The translations under genes and the position numbers were made by a program. 64,000 bases of DNA from Psychrobacillus glaciei (lineage in GTDB: Bacteria > Bacillota > Bacilli > Bacillales_A > Planococcaceae). Position 1 is the first letter of the stretch. Each line of letters begins with the position of its first letter. The stretch lies in NCBI RefSeq assembly GCF_008973485.1, contig NZ_CP031223.1, forward strand, positions 1,116,001 to 1,180,000. Direction: 5' to 3'. Positions 56,660 through 64,000 of this stretch are shown here, piece after piece. The notes beneath the pieces are model-generated. The model did not search any database, had not been told where the DNA came from, and saw nothing but the letters and a program-made list of their open reading frames with translations.

Positions 56660-58018
56660 ATGAGTTTTCAGATTGGGGTCGCCAGTTTGGTGTTTCTAAC
56701 GACTATGTTAGTCATATTTTGGAGACCTAGAGGAGTTAATGAGGCATGGCCTGCATCAATAGGTGCAGTGATTATCTTATTAGTAGGGATTGTATCACTA
56801 AATGACGTTATAGATATCATTAGTAAAATCGGTGGGGCTTCCATCACCATTATGGCAACTGTTGTAATGGCTGTTATATTAGAAAGTTTTGGTTTTTTCA
56901 ACTGGGCAGCTGCAAGAATAGTGATTTTGTCAAAAGGTTCTGGTCACCGACTTTATTGGTATATCCAGTTATTATGCTTTTCTATGACATTATTATTTAA
57001 TAACGATGGAAGTATTTTAATAACAACTCCAATTTTAATAATGCTTCTTAAAAATATGCGTATAAAACCCCATGAACAAATCCCCTATTTGTTAAGTGGC
57101 GCACTAATTGCGACCGCTTCTAGTGCACCAATTGGTGTCAGTAATTTAGTTAACTTGATAGCTTTAAAGATTGTAGATATGTCACTTTGGATGCATACAG
57201 CAATGATCTTCGTTCCCGCAACGCTAGGATTATTGTTTATGTCGTACTTGATGTATATCGTTGTACAGAAAAAACTACCAAAAACACTTCCAGATTCAGT
57301 CCTAGATATTGAGGAATCTTTTTTTATAAAAAATTTTCATCCATTAAAGACGAAAATATCCGTTGAAACAAAACGAAAACGAACAAAATTTATGTTAAAG
57401 ATATTACTGTTCGTCTTTGTCATACGAAGTCTGCTTTTTGTCGCTTCATATGTAAATATTCCAATTGAAATGGTTGCAGTATTTGGGTCGCTAGTTCTAC
57501 TATTTTGGAGATGGTATCATTTACGGACTAACCCGGTAGATATATTGAAGAAGACTCCTTGGCACATTCTAATTTTTGCTTTCTCTATGTATGTAATTAT
57601 TTATGGGTTGCATAATGTAGGTCTTACCGCATTGTTAGTTCAAATGTTTGAACCAATTGTAAACCAAGGATTATTTCAAGCAAGTTTTATCATGGGAGGT
57701 TTAGTTTCAGTACTTTCTAACTTATTTAATAACCATCCAGCATTAATGATTGGGACGATTACTTTAACAAAAATGGGATTAGATCCAATTACATTAAAGA
57801 CTATCTATCTCGCAAACATTATAGGGAGCGACATGGGATCATTGTTATTACCTATTGGTACACTTGCTTCCCTTATTTGGATGCATATCCTAAGAAAAAA
57901 TAAGATAAAAATTACTTGGAAAGACTATTTAAGCGTAACTATAATCGTCATACCAATAGCAACAATTGTAACACTGACATTGTTATACTTTTGGGTACAA
58001 TTAGTTTTTGCCAATTAA
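56660..58018 (+). CDS. ArsB/NhaD-like ion transporter
   Basis: This 452-residue membrane protein of the ion-transporter (arsenite/citrate/Na+-H+) superfamily has 11-12 hydrophobic segments, with the superfamily re-entrant motifs FNNDGSILITTPILIMLLKN and ALIATASSAPIGVSNLVNLI in the first half and SNLFNNHPALMIGTITLTKM in the second. It is closest in feel to ArsB/YwrK arsenite pumps, but no arsR or arsC lies nearby, so the substrate is open. ATG 56660 is the first in-frame codon after GGAGAGG; a start at 56603 would add a polar tail without a ribosome site. Confidence 0.82.
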   Translation: MSFQIGVASLVFLTTMLVIFWRPRGVNEAWPASIGAVIILLVGIVSLNDVIDIISKIGGASITIMATVVMAVILESFGFFNWAAARIVILSKGSGHRLYWYIQLLCFSMTLLFNNDGSILITTPILIMLLKNMRIKPHEQIPYLLSGALIATASSAPIGVSNLVNLIALKIVDMSLWMHTAMIFVPATLGLLFMSYLMYIVVQKKLPKTLPDSVLDIEESFFIKNFHPLKTKISVETKRKRTKFMLKILLFVFVIRSLLFVASYVNIPIEMVAVFGSLVLLFWRWYHLRTNPVDILKKTPWHILIFAFSMYVIIYGLHNVGLTALLVQMFEPIVNQGLFQASFIMGGLVSVLSNLFNNHPALMIGTITLTKMGLDPITLKTIYLANIIGSDMGSLLLPIGTLASLIWMHILRKNKIKITWKDYLSVTIIVIPIATIVTLTLLYFWVQLVFAN

Positions 58019-58439
58019 AATAATAAAAAGTTATAATTAATAAAGTTAATTATGAGATATAGAATGGCAGGGAATCTATCAAACAAGTTGATTTCCTGCA
58101 TCCCTATATATTACATGGTAAATGCCATTAAACTTCATCCTCTAATGGTCATGCGAATAATATAAAAAATAACAAAAAGATCCATTTTTCCTCATTAACA
58201 AAAAAATCGTCAACTTGTTACATAGAAATATCTAAAGTAGGTCTGTTTAAATCGTTCCCTGTATGTATATGTTGTTCTAATACGAAATGATACAATTTTA
58301 TTTTCATCTTTTATTTCTGCAGAAATTCATACGAAACAGAGATGATTTTACACTTAAATCACTTATTTTTTCTATGGTTTAACTGTCTCTTGTTTACCAA
58401 GCAAAAAACCATAAACCAAGTAACTTCTATTTTCACAGA
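58019..58439. other. Non-coding gap, nothing recognised
   Basis: This is AT-rich sequence between two convergent genes. I see no gene, repeat R copy or clear terminator for the upstream transporter. Confidence 0.5.
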
Positions 58440-58479
58440 ACAAAAGAGATGATTTTTATTAAATCATCTCTTTTGTTTC
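58440..58479 (-). terminator. Terminator after yjcF-like gene
   Basis: AACAAAAGAGATGATTT / AAATCATCTCTTTTGTT. Confidence 0.9.
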
Positions 58480-58481
58480 AT

Positions 58482-58913
58482 TTAACTGAATAACTTTTCC
58501 ATAGCCCGATGAGGAATACCTGCTTCTAAAAACTCAGGCGAAGTAATCGAATAACTTCTTTTTTCATAAAATGGAACAGCATGACTCTGCGAATTTAATT
58601 TAAGCTTATGGTAGCCGTTTGAATGGGCATAATCTTCCATACATTGCATCATTAAGTTGCCCAACTTTTTACCTCGATATTCGGGAAGAATACATACACG
58701 TTCTATTTTCCCAACATTAGGTTCTGCTGTTCGAATTCTTCCAGCTCCAAAAGGAATTTCATCATCATAAGCAACAAAATGAATCGCGTTTTGATCATGT
58801 TCATCCAATTCTAGATGAATCGGCACATCTTGTTCTTCTACAAAAACTTTTCTTCTAATAAATATAGCGTCTTGATACTCATTATCTGTTTCCACGATCT
58901 TTGCATTAACCAA
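58482..58913 (-). CDS. yjcF: GNAT N-acetyltransferase (YjcF-like)
   Basis: This 143-residue GNAT acetyltransferase has FIRRKVFVEEQDVPIHLELD, the beta-4/acetyl-CoA loop IERVCILPEYRGKKLGNLMM (Q/RxxGxG/A-type), and YHKLKLNSQSHAVPFYEKRS. The substrate is unknown. TTG 58913 lies three bases after the yjcG stop with GGAG in range, so the three yjc genes form an operon in the B. subtilis order yjcH-G-F when read on this strand. Confidence 0.9.
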   Translation of the reverse strand: MVNAKIVETDNEYQDAIFIRRKVFVEEQDVPIHLELDEHDQNAIHFVAYDDEIPFGAGRIRTAEPNVGKIERVCILPEYRGKKLGNLMMQCMEDYAHSNGYHKLKLNSQSHAVPFYEKRSYSITSPEFLEAGIPHRAMEKLFS

Positions 58914-58916
58914 TTA

Positions 58917-59432
58917 TTACTCAGCTCCAGACAATCTAAAAGTTTCGTAAACAGTCCAAGAACCATCTTCTAATTGATAAAGCATATGAAGGCGATCAAT
59001 TTCTTCTTCAAATTCCGCACCAATCATTTTTAACTGTGGATAAATATCATCGTGTTCACTAGAATTCATTTTTTGGGCAATTGTTATATGGGGTACAAAT
59101 GCATAGTCTTCTGTATCATTTATCTCTATTGCATTTAAGTCGCCACGTAAAGCTAACAATTCTTCTGTTGGTTCTACTTTAAAATATATTGCATTTGTGA
59201 CAGGAGCAAAAGAACTTACTTTAGCAGTCTTTAATGTAAATGGTTTATGCCCCTTCACAACTTCTGCAATTTTTTCCGCAATTGGTTTGATTTCATTTTC
59301 ATCTGCTTCAAATACACCTTTAACCGTCATATGTGGTGTTATTAATGAGTAGTGTGGGTCATAACGCTTTCTGTAGGAATTAGCAAAATCCTGTACTTTT
59401 TTAGAAGGGAAAGCAACAATACCGTATTTCAT
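58917..59432 (-). CDS. yjcG: 2H phosphoesterase family protein (YjcG)
   Basis: This 171-residue protein of the 2H (2'-5' RNA ligase-like) superfamily has two HxT motifs, ITPHMTVKGVF and VPHITIAQKM, marking the bilobal active site. The natural substrate is unknown. GAGGAGGTAATG precedes ATG 59432. Confidence 0.92.
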   Translation of the reverse strand: MKYGIVAFPSKKVQDFANSYRKRYDPHYSLITPHMTVKGVFEADENEIKPIAEKIAEVVKGHKPFTLKTAKVSSFAPVTNAIYFKVEPTEELLALRGDLNAIEINDTEDYAFVPHITIAQKMNSSEHDDIYPQLKMIGAEFEEEIDRLHMLYQLEDGSWTVYETFRLSGAE

Positions 59433-59484
59433 TTTTCATTACCTCCTCGTATTTTTATAACAGATCACATGAACATTATACCAT

Positions 59485-60207
59485 TTATATGCCGAAATTG
59501 TTTTTAAGTGATCTTTTCATATCTGGTTGCCAAAGCTTCCATGTGTGCTCTCCATTTAATTCGTCATAAAAGGTCGTAAACCCTTTTTTTAATATTAATT
59601 TATGCAAAACTCTATTCGGAGTGATAAAGTCTGTTACTAATCCATCTCCAGTTAAAACGGAGGTCTCCTCTTTACCTATAACATGATATATAGAGAATGC
59701 ATGTACATCTTTATGATTTTCCACTTGAGACAAAACGTATTCATTCACAAGTGGAGAATGTAAAATTATTTTTCCAAATGTATTAGGATATTGGAGCGCA
59801 GTTAATAAGGATACTGTCGCAGCAAGAGAGTCCCCAATTAATGCTCTTCCCATACCGATTTGGTATGTTGGATAATTGGCATCTATGTATGGAACAAGTT
59901 CTTGTGCCAAGAACCTTATATATGCTTGATGTTTTTGGCCATCTGGATGATACTTTTCTCTTCTATCTTTTACATTTTTATATGGAACTCCAACAATTAT
60001 TACGTTCTCTATTTCCTTTTGATCATATAACTCATCAGCAACACGAGAAATTCTCCCTAGTTGAAAATAATCTTTTCCATCATTTGCAATAAGTACGGTG
60101 TATTTATAAAGTGGGGAATAATTTGGTGGTAAGTAAATAAGTAGCTGCATTTCTTCTTGAAGTGCATCGCTAAAAAGCGTCATATCTTGTACAATTCCTC
60201 GGTTCAT
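59485..60207 (-). CDS. yjcH: Esterase of the Fes/D-type alpha/beta hydrolase family (YjcH)
   Basis: This 240-residue putative esterase has VLIANDGKDYFQLGRISRVA, VIIVGVPYKNVKDRREKYHP, the nucleophile elbow ALIGDSLAATVSLLTALQYP (GDSLA) and a C-terminal NGEHTWKLWQPDM with the catalytic His. It looks like a trilactone-esterase-type fold, but no siderophore genes are near. AGGAGGAACT precedes the ATG. It is the first gene of the yjcHGF operon. Confidence 0.88.
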   Translation of the reverse strand: MNRGIVQDMTLFSDALQEEMQLLIYLPPNYSPLYKYTVLIANDGKDYFQLGRISRVADELYDQKEIENVIIVGVPYKNVKDRREKYHPDGQKHQAYIRFLAQELVPYIDANYPTYQIGMGRALIGDSLAATVSLLTALQYPNTFGKIILHSPLVNEYVLSQVENHKDVHAFSIYHVIGKEETSVLTGDGLVTDFITPNRVLHKLILKKGFTTFYDELNGEHTWKLWQPDMKRSLKNNFGI

Positions 60208-60373
60208 ATAGTTCCTCCTAAAAAGTAATCATGTTGTATAGAAATTGTAACATATACATGATCAGAGGTATAATGAACAACAAACAAGCATTCAAAAGTG
60301 TCTGTTATTCTCGACATTCTTTCGTAAGAATAAGGTCCTTGTAAACAAATAGTGAGATAAAGGGGATTATTTA

Positions 60374-60958
60374 ATGGATAGACAAACATCAAGAGTCCAC
60401 TCTAGAACGGTAGAGAAAGCTGCGAATGATGCGTTACTTCGGAGAGGGGTTACGTTAGACGAAATTGCTAAAATCGTCTTTCAGATGCAAATACCGTACA
60501 ATAAAGGGCTAACCATGGAACATTGCGTCGAATCGATTAAAAGTGTATTGAAAAAAAGAGAGATGCAGCATGCGATTCTCGTTGGGGTAGAATTAGATGA
60601 GCTTGCAGAAAAAAAGTTATTATCAGAACCACTGCAACAAATCGTAGAAGCAGATGAAGGATTGTTTGGTGTAGATGAAACAATCGCTCTGGGCTCCGTG
60701 TATACGTATGGAAGTATTGCCGTAACTACATTTGGTCACCTGGATAAAAATAAAATAGGTATCATTTCAAAATTAGATACAAAATCCGGCGGTGGAGTTC
60801 ATACTTTTCTAGATGATTTAGTAGGAAGCATTGCCGCTTGTGCTGCTTCTCGACTAGCTCATCGTACAAGAGATCTAGAAGAAGCAAATGAAACATTTGA
60901 AGACATTGCTCCAGAAGAAACTGCTCCAGAAACAAATATTAAAGGTGTTCGTATGTAA
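60374..60958 (+). CDS. Phosphatidylglycerophosphatase A-family protein (YutG-like)
   Basis: This 194-residue cytosolic PgpA-fold protein has RRGVTLDEIAKIVFQMQIPY, LAEKKLLSEPLQQIVEADEG, and the metal-site segment GGGVHTFLDDLVGSIAACAASRLAH. It is the soluble (non-membrane) PgpA branch seen in Bacillales as YutG, so lipid phosphatase activity is not assured. An acidic tail (EETAPETN) follows. AAAGGGG precedes the ATG. Confidence 0.87.
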   Translation: MDRQTSRVHSRTVEKAANDALLRRGVTLDEIAKIVFQMQIPYNKGLTMEHCVESIKSVLKKREMQHAILVGVELDELAEKKLLSEPLQQIVEADEGLFGVDETIALGSVYTYGSIAVTTFGHLDKNKIGIISKLDTKSGGGVHTFLDDLVGSIAACAASRLAHRTRDLEEANETFEDIAPEETAPETNIKGVRM

Positions 60959-60973
60959 TTTGAAAAAATAAGT

Positions 60974-61009
60974 GAAACCCCAAGCTTTATCATCAACTTG
61001 GGGTTTTTT
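60974..61009 (+). terminator. Terminator after the PgpA-family gene
   Basis: AAACCCCAAG / CTTGGGGTTTTTT. Confidence 0.9.
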
Positions 61010-61075
61010 ATTTATGATTTACATACCGTGTAAAAAAGTGATTTTAGAAAAAGTCATAATACTTATGAATGAAAA

Positions 61076-61117
61076 AATCAGCCTTCCTAATATGTTAAGG
61101 AAAAGCTGATTTTACGT
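61076..61117 (-). terminator. Terminator after the 47-aa gene
   Basis: AAAATCAGCTTTTCCTTAA on the minus strand pairs with TTAGGAAGGCTGATTTTTT. Confidence 0.82.
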
Positions 61118-61128
61118 AGAAAAATTAT

Positions 61129-61272
61129 TCAATTATTACTCTCCATTTCGTCTTGGACTTCTTTAAAATATAAAAAGGATTCTTCTTCCAATTCTGATAA
61201 CCGTTCTTTGTTTATTCCCATTGCAAATGCACCCGTAAAAATTGTTTCCCACCATGTTGCTGTTTCTGTCAT
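61129..61272 (-). CDS. Small conserved-looking protein (47 aa)
   Basis: This 47-residue protein starts MTETATWWETIFTGAFAMGI and continues with an acidic helix (NKERLSELEEESFLYFKEVQ). ATG 61272 has AAAGGAGG eight bases before it; the longer in-frame extension has no ribosome site. Its own terminator lies behind it. The function is not recognised; the amphipathic N-terminus may be membrane-associated. The 323 bp up to the next gene hold nothing I can name. Confidence 0.65.
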   Translation of the reverse strand: MTETATWWETIFTGAFAMGINKERLSELEEESFLYFKEVQDEMESNN

Positions 61273-61595
61273 CTTCATTTCCTCCTTTAAAATCTCTTTG
61301 TCCATTTGACCAATATATACCCTGCCAAGTTTCGATCCTAAACTTATGTTCAGAAAAATGAATCGAATATCACATGTTGTATGCAAGACTTATAGACTAA
61401 TGTATTGGAAGTGTAAGAAATGATTTTCTCTCTACATAAAGAGTATTTCCACATTTCCTATCTTTCATGTATTATTAAAAAAAATCATTTTGATTAAGCA
61501 TGTAAGAATCTTTCTTTCGTTAGAAAAAAATAGTATGATTCTTTAAATAAGGTTAATTCTTTTTTTTACTTGATTAATGAAAAGGAGATGTTTTT

Positions 61596-62984
61596 TTGAA
61601 TGTTACATCACAACAAATAGAGCGTATGATTGAGGAACTTCAAACCTTTTTTTATTCTGGAATCACTAAAACACCTCAGTTTCGAATAGATCAGCTAAAC
61701 AAGTTAAAGATCACTATTAAGAAATATGAAAAAGAAGTTATTGAAGCACTTTCTAATGATTTACGAAAAAGCGAATTCGAAGCATATACAACGGAAATTG
61801 GTCTTCTATATGACAATATATCTTTTATGGCAAAAAATCTAGAAAAATGGATGGAGCCAAAACAGGTTAAGACGCCAATTGCTTTAATGCCTTCCAAAAG
61901 TTTTATCGTTAACGATTCATACGGGACTGTTTTAATCGTAGGACCGTTTAACTATCCTTTTCAACTCGTGATGGAACCACTTCTAGGAGCTATCATAGGG
62001 GGAAATTGTGCTGTAATAAAACCTTCTGAAGCAACGCCACATACTTCTCAAATTGTGAAGAGAATAATTGAAGAAACATTTGACCCGAGATATATTCGAG
62101 TAATAGATGGTGAAAAGGAAGTAACATCGCTTTTAATCCATGCACCATTTGATTTTATCTTTTTCACTGGAAGCGTAAATGTCGGCAAAATTGTGATGCG
62201 TGCTGCAGCTGAGCGATTGACGCCGATAGCACTTGAACTTGGTGGGAAAAGCCCGGCTATTGTAGATCATACAGCTAACTTAGAAGTAGCTGCAAAGCGG
62301 ATTGCATGGGGGAAACTGGTGAATGCAGGTCAAACTTGTGTTGCTCCAGACTATGTATTAGTAGAAGAAACGATAAAAGAGGAATTTGTCGAGCTATTGA
62401 AACAAACGATTCATACGTTTTTTGGAAAAACAATTCAAGCTAGTGGAGACCTAGGAAGGATTGTGAATGAAAATCAGTTCGATCGTCTGAAAAGAATTCT
62501 AGATTTAGAAAAAGATCATATTGTTTTTGGAGGACGTACAGATAGAAGTGATTTATATATTGAACCAACCTTATTGGAGGGGGTAAGTTTCTCAAGCCCG
62601 TCAATGGAAGATGAAATTTTTGGACCTATATTACCAATCATTTCGTATACTGACTTACCAACCATTATTCGGCAAATTCGTAGATTACCTAAACCTCTTG
62701 CTGCCTATATGTTTAGTGAGCACGAAAGAGCCCAAAATTATTTCTTGGAAGAGTTTTCATTTGGTGGAGGTTGTATAAACGATACAATTTCTCATGTGGG
62801 AAGCGCATTTTTACCCTTTGGAGGAGTAGGTAATTCAGGAACTCGTGCCTATCACGGGGAAGCAAGTTTCACTTTATTTACGCATCAAAAATCTATTATG
62901 AAAAAGAGTACGAAGTTATCGGTAAATATTATTTTTCCACCATATAGAAACAAAGTGAAGCTTGTTAGAAGTCTTCTTAAGTAA
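61596..62984 (+). CDS. Aldehyde dehydrogenase family protein (YwdH-like)
   Basis: This 462-residue class-3-type NAD(P)+-dependent aldehyde dehydrogenase has the NYPFQLVMEPLLGAIIGGNC cofactor loop, FFTGSVNVGK, the general base in ALELGGKSPAIV, the catalytic cysteine in NAGQTCVAPDYVLVEE, and EIFGPILPI. The C-terminal extension is short and basic. TTG 61596 follows AAAGGAG. It may oxidise long-chain or aromatic aldehydes. No operon partner is visible. Confidence 0.94.
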   Translation: MNVTSQQIERMIEELQTFFYSGITKTPQFRIDQLNKLKITIKKYEKEVIEALSNDLRKSEFEAYTTEIGLLYDNISFMAKNLEKWMEPKQVKTPIALMPSKSFIVNDSYGTVLIVGPFNYPFQLVMEPLLGAIIGGNCAVIKPSEATPHTSQIVKRIIEETFDPRYIRVIDGEKEVTSLLIHAPFDFIFFTGSVNVGKIVMRAAAERLTPIALELGGKSPAIVDHTANLEVAAKRIAWGKLVNAGQTCVAPDYVLVEETIKEEFVELLKQTIHTFFGKTIQASGDLGRIVNENQFDRLKRILDLEKDHIVFGGRTDRSDLYIEPTLLEGVSFSSPSMEDEIFGPILPIISYTDLPTIIRQIRRLPKPLAAYMFSEHERAQNYFLEEFSFGGGCINDTISHVGSAFLPFGGVGNSGTRAYHGEASFTLFTHQKSIMKKSTKLSVNIIFPPYRNKVKLVRSLLK

Positions 62985-63263
62985 AAATCGGGTACGGAAA
63001 AGACACTGACTTCCTCCGGCGAACCAACGAGCCTCCTTCGCTATATTTCTTGTATGTCTCGTTGGTCTTTTCCTCCGCAGGAGACTTATATCTTTTTCCT
63101 TTATCTATTAATCAAGAAGTATTTTGCGAAGCTATCCTTCAACCTAGAGTTAGTCTCAATTGTCACCAAAATTTTGGCGGACACATAGGGATGCAAATCT
63201 AAGTTCTATAAGAAAAAAATTATTTTTGGTAAGATATAGAGGTACATAAAAGGAGGAAGTAAA
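62985..63263. other. Intergenic region with two palindromes
   Basis: An inverted repeat (CCAACGAGCCTCC ... GTCTCGTTGG, about 63022-63067) lies in a GC-richer patch with CTCCTCCGCAGGAG-like ends, somewhat like the GC-rich repeat module. A 12-bp perfect palindrome CCAAAATTTTGG occurs near 63164-63176. No gene. Confidence 0.5.
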
Positions 63264-64000
63264 GTGTCATTTACTTTTAATAAAGAAGAGACTGTTTCAT
63301 TGTTAAAGCAATTAGTTGAAATACCTAGTCCATCTGGTTACACAAAAGAAATTATGGATTTTATGGAGAATATTTTACTCGATTTACAAGTATCATTTAA
63401 ACGCACGAACAAAGGGGCATTAATTGCTACTATTAAAGGGGAAAATGATGTAACCCATCGTTTACTTACAGCTCACACAGATACACTTGGTGCAATGGTA
63501 AAAGAAGTAAAAGCAAGCGGAAGGTTAAAACTTACTATGGTCGGCGGATTTAATTGGAATGCAGTTGAAGGGGAATACTGCACCATACATACTGCTAACG
63601 GTAAAAAGATCCGAGGAACTATTCTTATGCATCAAACAACTGTTCATGTCTACAAAAATGCAAGTGGTCTGGCAAGAGATGAGCAAAATATCGAAGTTCG
63701 CGTGGATGAAAAAGTAACGAATGCTGAGGGAACACGTTTTTTAGGTATTGAAGTGGGAGACTTTGTATCTTTTGATCCGCGCTTTGAAGAAACGGAAACT
63801 GGTTTTATTAAATCCCGTCATTTAGATGATAAAGCAAGTACAACATTATTGCTTCAATTAATTAAGACAATAAAAGAAAATAAAATTCTTCTTCCAAATA
63901 CAACTCATTTCTATATTTCGAATAATGAAGAAATCGGCTATGGTGGAAATTCGAATGTTCCAGAACAAGTAATGGAATATATTGCAGTAGATATGGGCGC
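63264..64000 (+). CDS. M42 family metallo-aminopeptidase, N-terminal part (3' truncated by window)
   Basis: The frame is open from GTG 63264 to the window end (245 codons). It is an M42 (glutamyl/tetrahedral aminopeptidase, YsdC/YhfE-type) dinuclear zinc peptidase: LLTAHTDTLGAMV (zinc His-x-Asp), SRHLDDKASTTLLLQ (bridging Asp), ISNNEEIGYGGNSN (catalytic Glu pair) and AVDMG (zinc Asp). AAAGGAGGAAG precedes the start. It would trim peptides in the cytosol. Confidence 0.93.
   Translation, partial: MSFTFNKEETVSLLKQLVEIPSPSGYTKEIMDFMENILLDLQVSFKRTNKGALIATIKGENDVTHRLLTAHTDTLGAMVKEVKASGRLKLTMVGGFNWNAVEGEYCTIHTANGKKIRGTILMHQTTVHVYKNASGLARDEQNIEVRVDEKVTNAEGTRFLGIEVGDFVSFDPRFEETETGFIKSRHLDDKASTTLLLQLIKTIKENKILLPNTTHFYISNNEEIGYGGNSNVPEQVMEYIAVDMG

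Overview
The window is AT-rich DNA from a spore-forming Gram-positive of the Bacillales. The genes look most like the Psychrobacillus/Lysinibacillus/Sporosarcina side of the order, but that placement is an inference from family resemblance. Gene order follows the Bacillus subtilis addA - yisKL - yitSUVW - fabHA-fabF - app - trpS - opp - spx - mecA - coiA - pepF - yjbHIJKLMNO - spore coat - spoVIF - yjcFGH region almost step for step. Most calls therefore rest on both sequence motifs and conserved neighbourhood.

Region by region. 1-4.5 kb: the 3' end of addA (recombination nuclease), a DUF418 membrane protein, yisK-yisL and a tiny membrane protein. 4.5-6.6 kb: an 82-bp tandem repeat array, then a secreted, membrane-anchored GH13-like protein that lacks most catalytic residues. 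7.3-11 kb: a DUF3231 protein, DegV, a Cof-type phosphatase, an esterase and a MIP18-type Fe-S assembly factor. 11-14.3 kb: a Crp/Fnr gene killed by three in-frame stops, then a ClpB lacking its N-domain behind a perfect CtsR operator, then an inverted array of 21-bp units. 14.6-16.8 kb: fabH-fabF behind a FapR-like site. 17.3-31.1 kb: two complete oligopeptide ABC transporters (app and opp) flanking trpS, which has a Trp T-box leader. 31.6-45.8 kb: a DUF4015 secreted protein; the proteolysis adaptors Spx, MecA and SpxH; CoiA; PepF; a truncated globin; a lytic transglycosylase; CYTH; a (p)ppGpp synthetase; NAD kinase; a pseudouridine synthase; MgtE. 45.9-54.8 kb is sporulation territory: a CotO-like protein, Cys-rich CotY/Z, a short spoVA operon (lipoprotein-C-D-Eb) with a sigma-G-type promoter, a YjcZ-like miniprotein, SpoVIF, a Lys-rich disordered protein and three CotB-like genes in a row. 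56.6-64 kb: an ArsB/NhaD-like transporter, YjcF-YjcG-YjcH, a PgpA-family phosphatase, an aldehyde dehydrogenase and the start of an M42 aminopeptidase.

The most unusual feature is not a gene. At least nine copies or fragments of a dispersed intergenic repeat, up to about 0.5 kb, all lie in the same orientation and all downstream of plus-strand genes. Its longest hairpin shows compensatory changes between copies and is cleanly missing from two of them. Two copies carry related MITE-like insertions (17-bp terminal inverted repeats, 8-bp target duplication) at the same site but in opposite orientation. No rRNA, tRNA, CRISPR array, complete insertion sequence or prophage was recognised.
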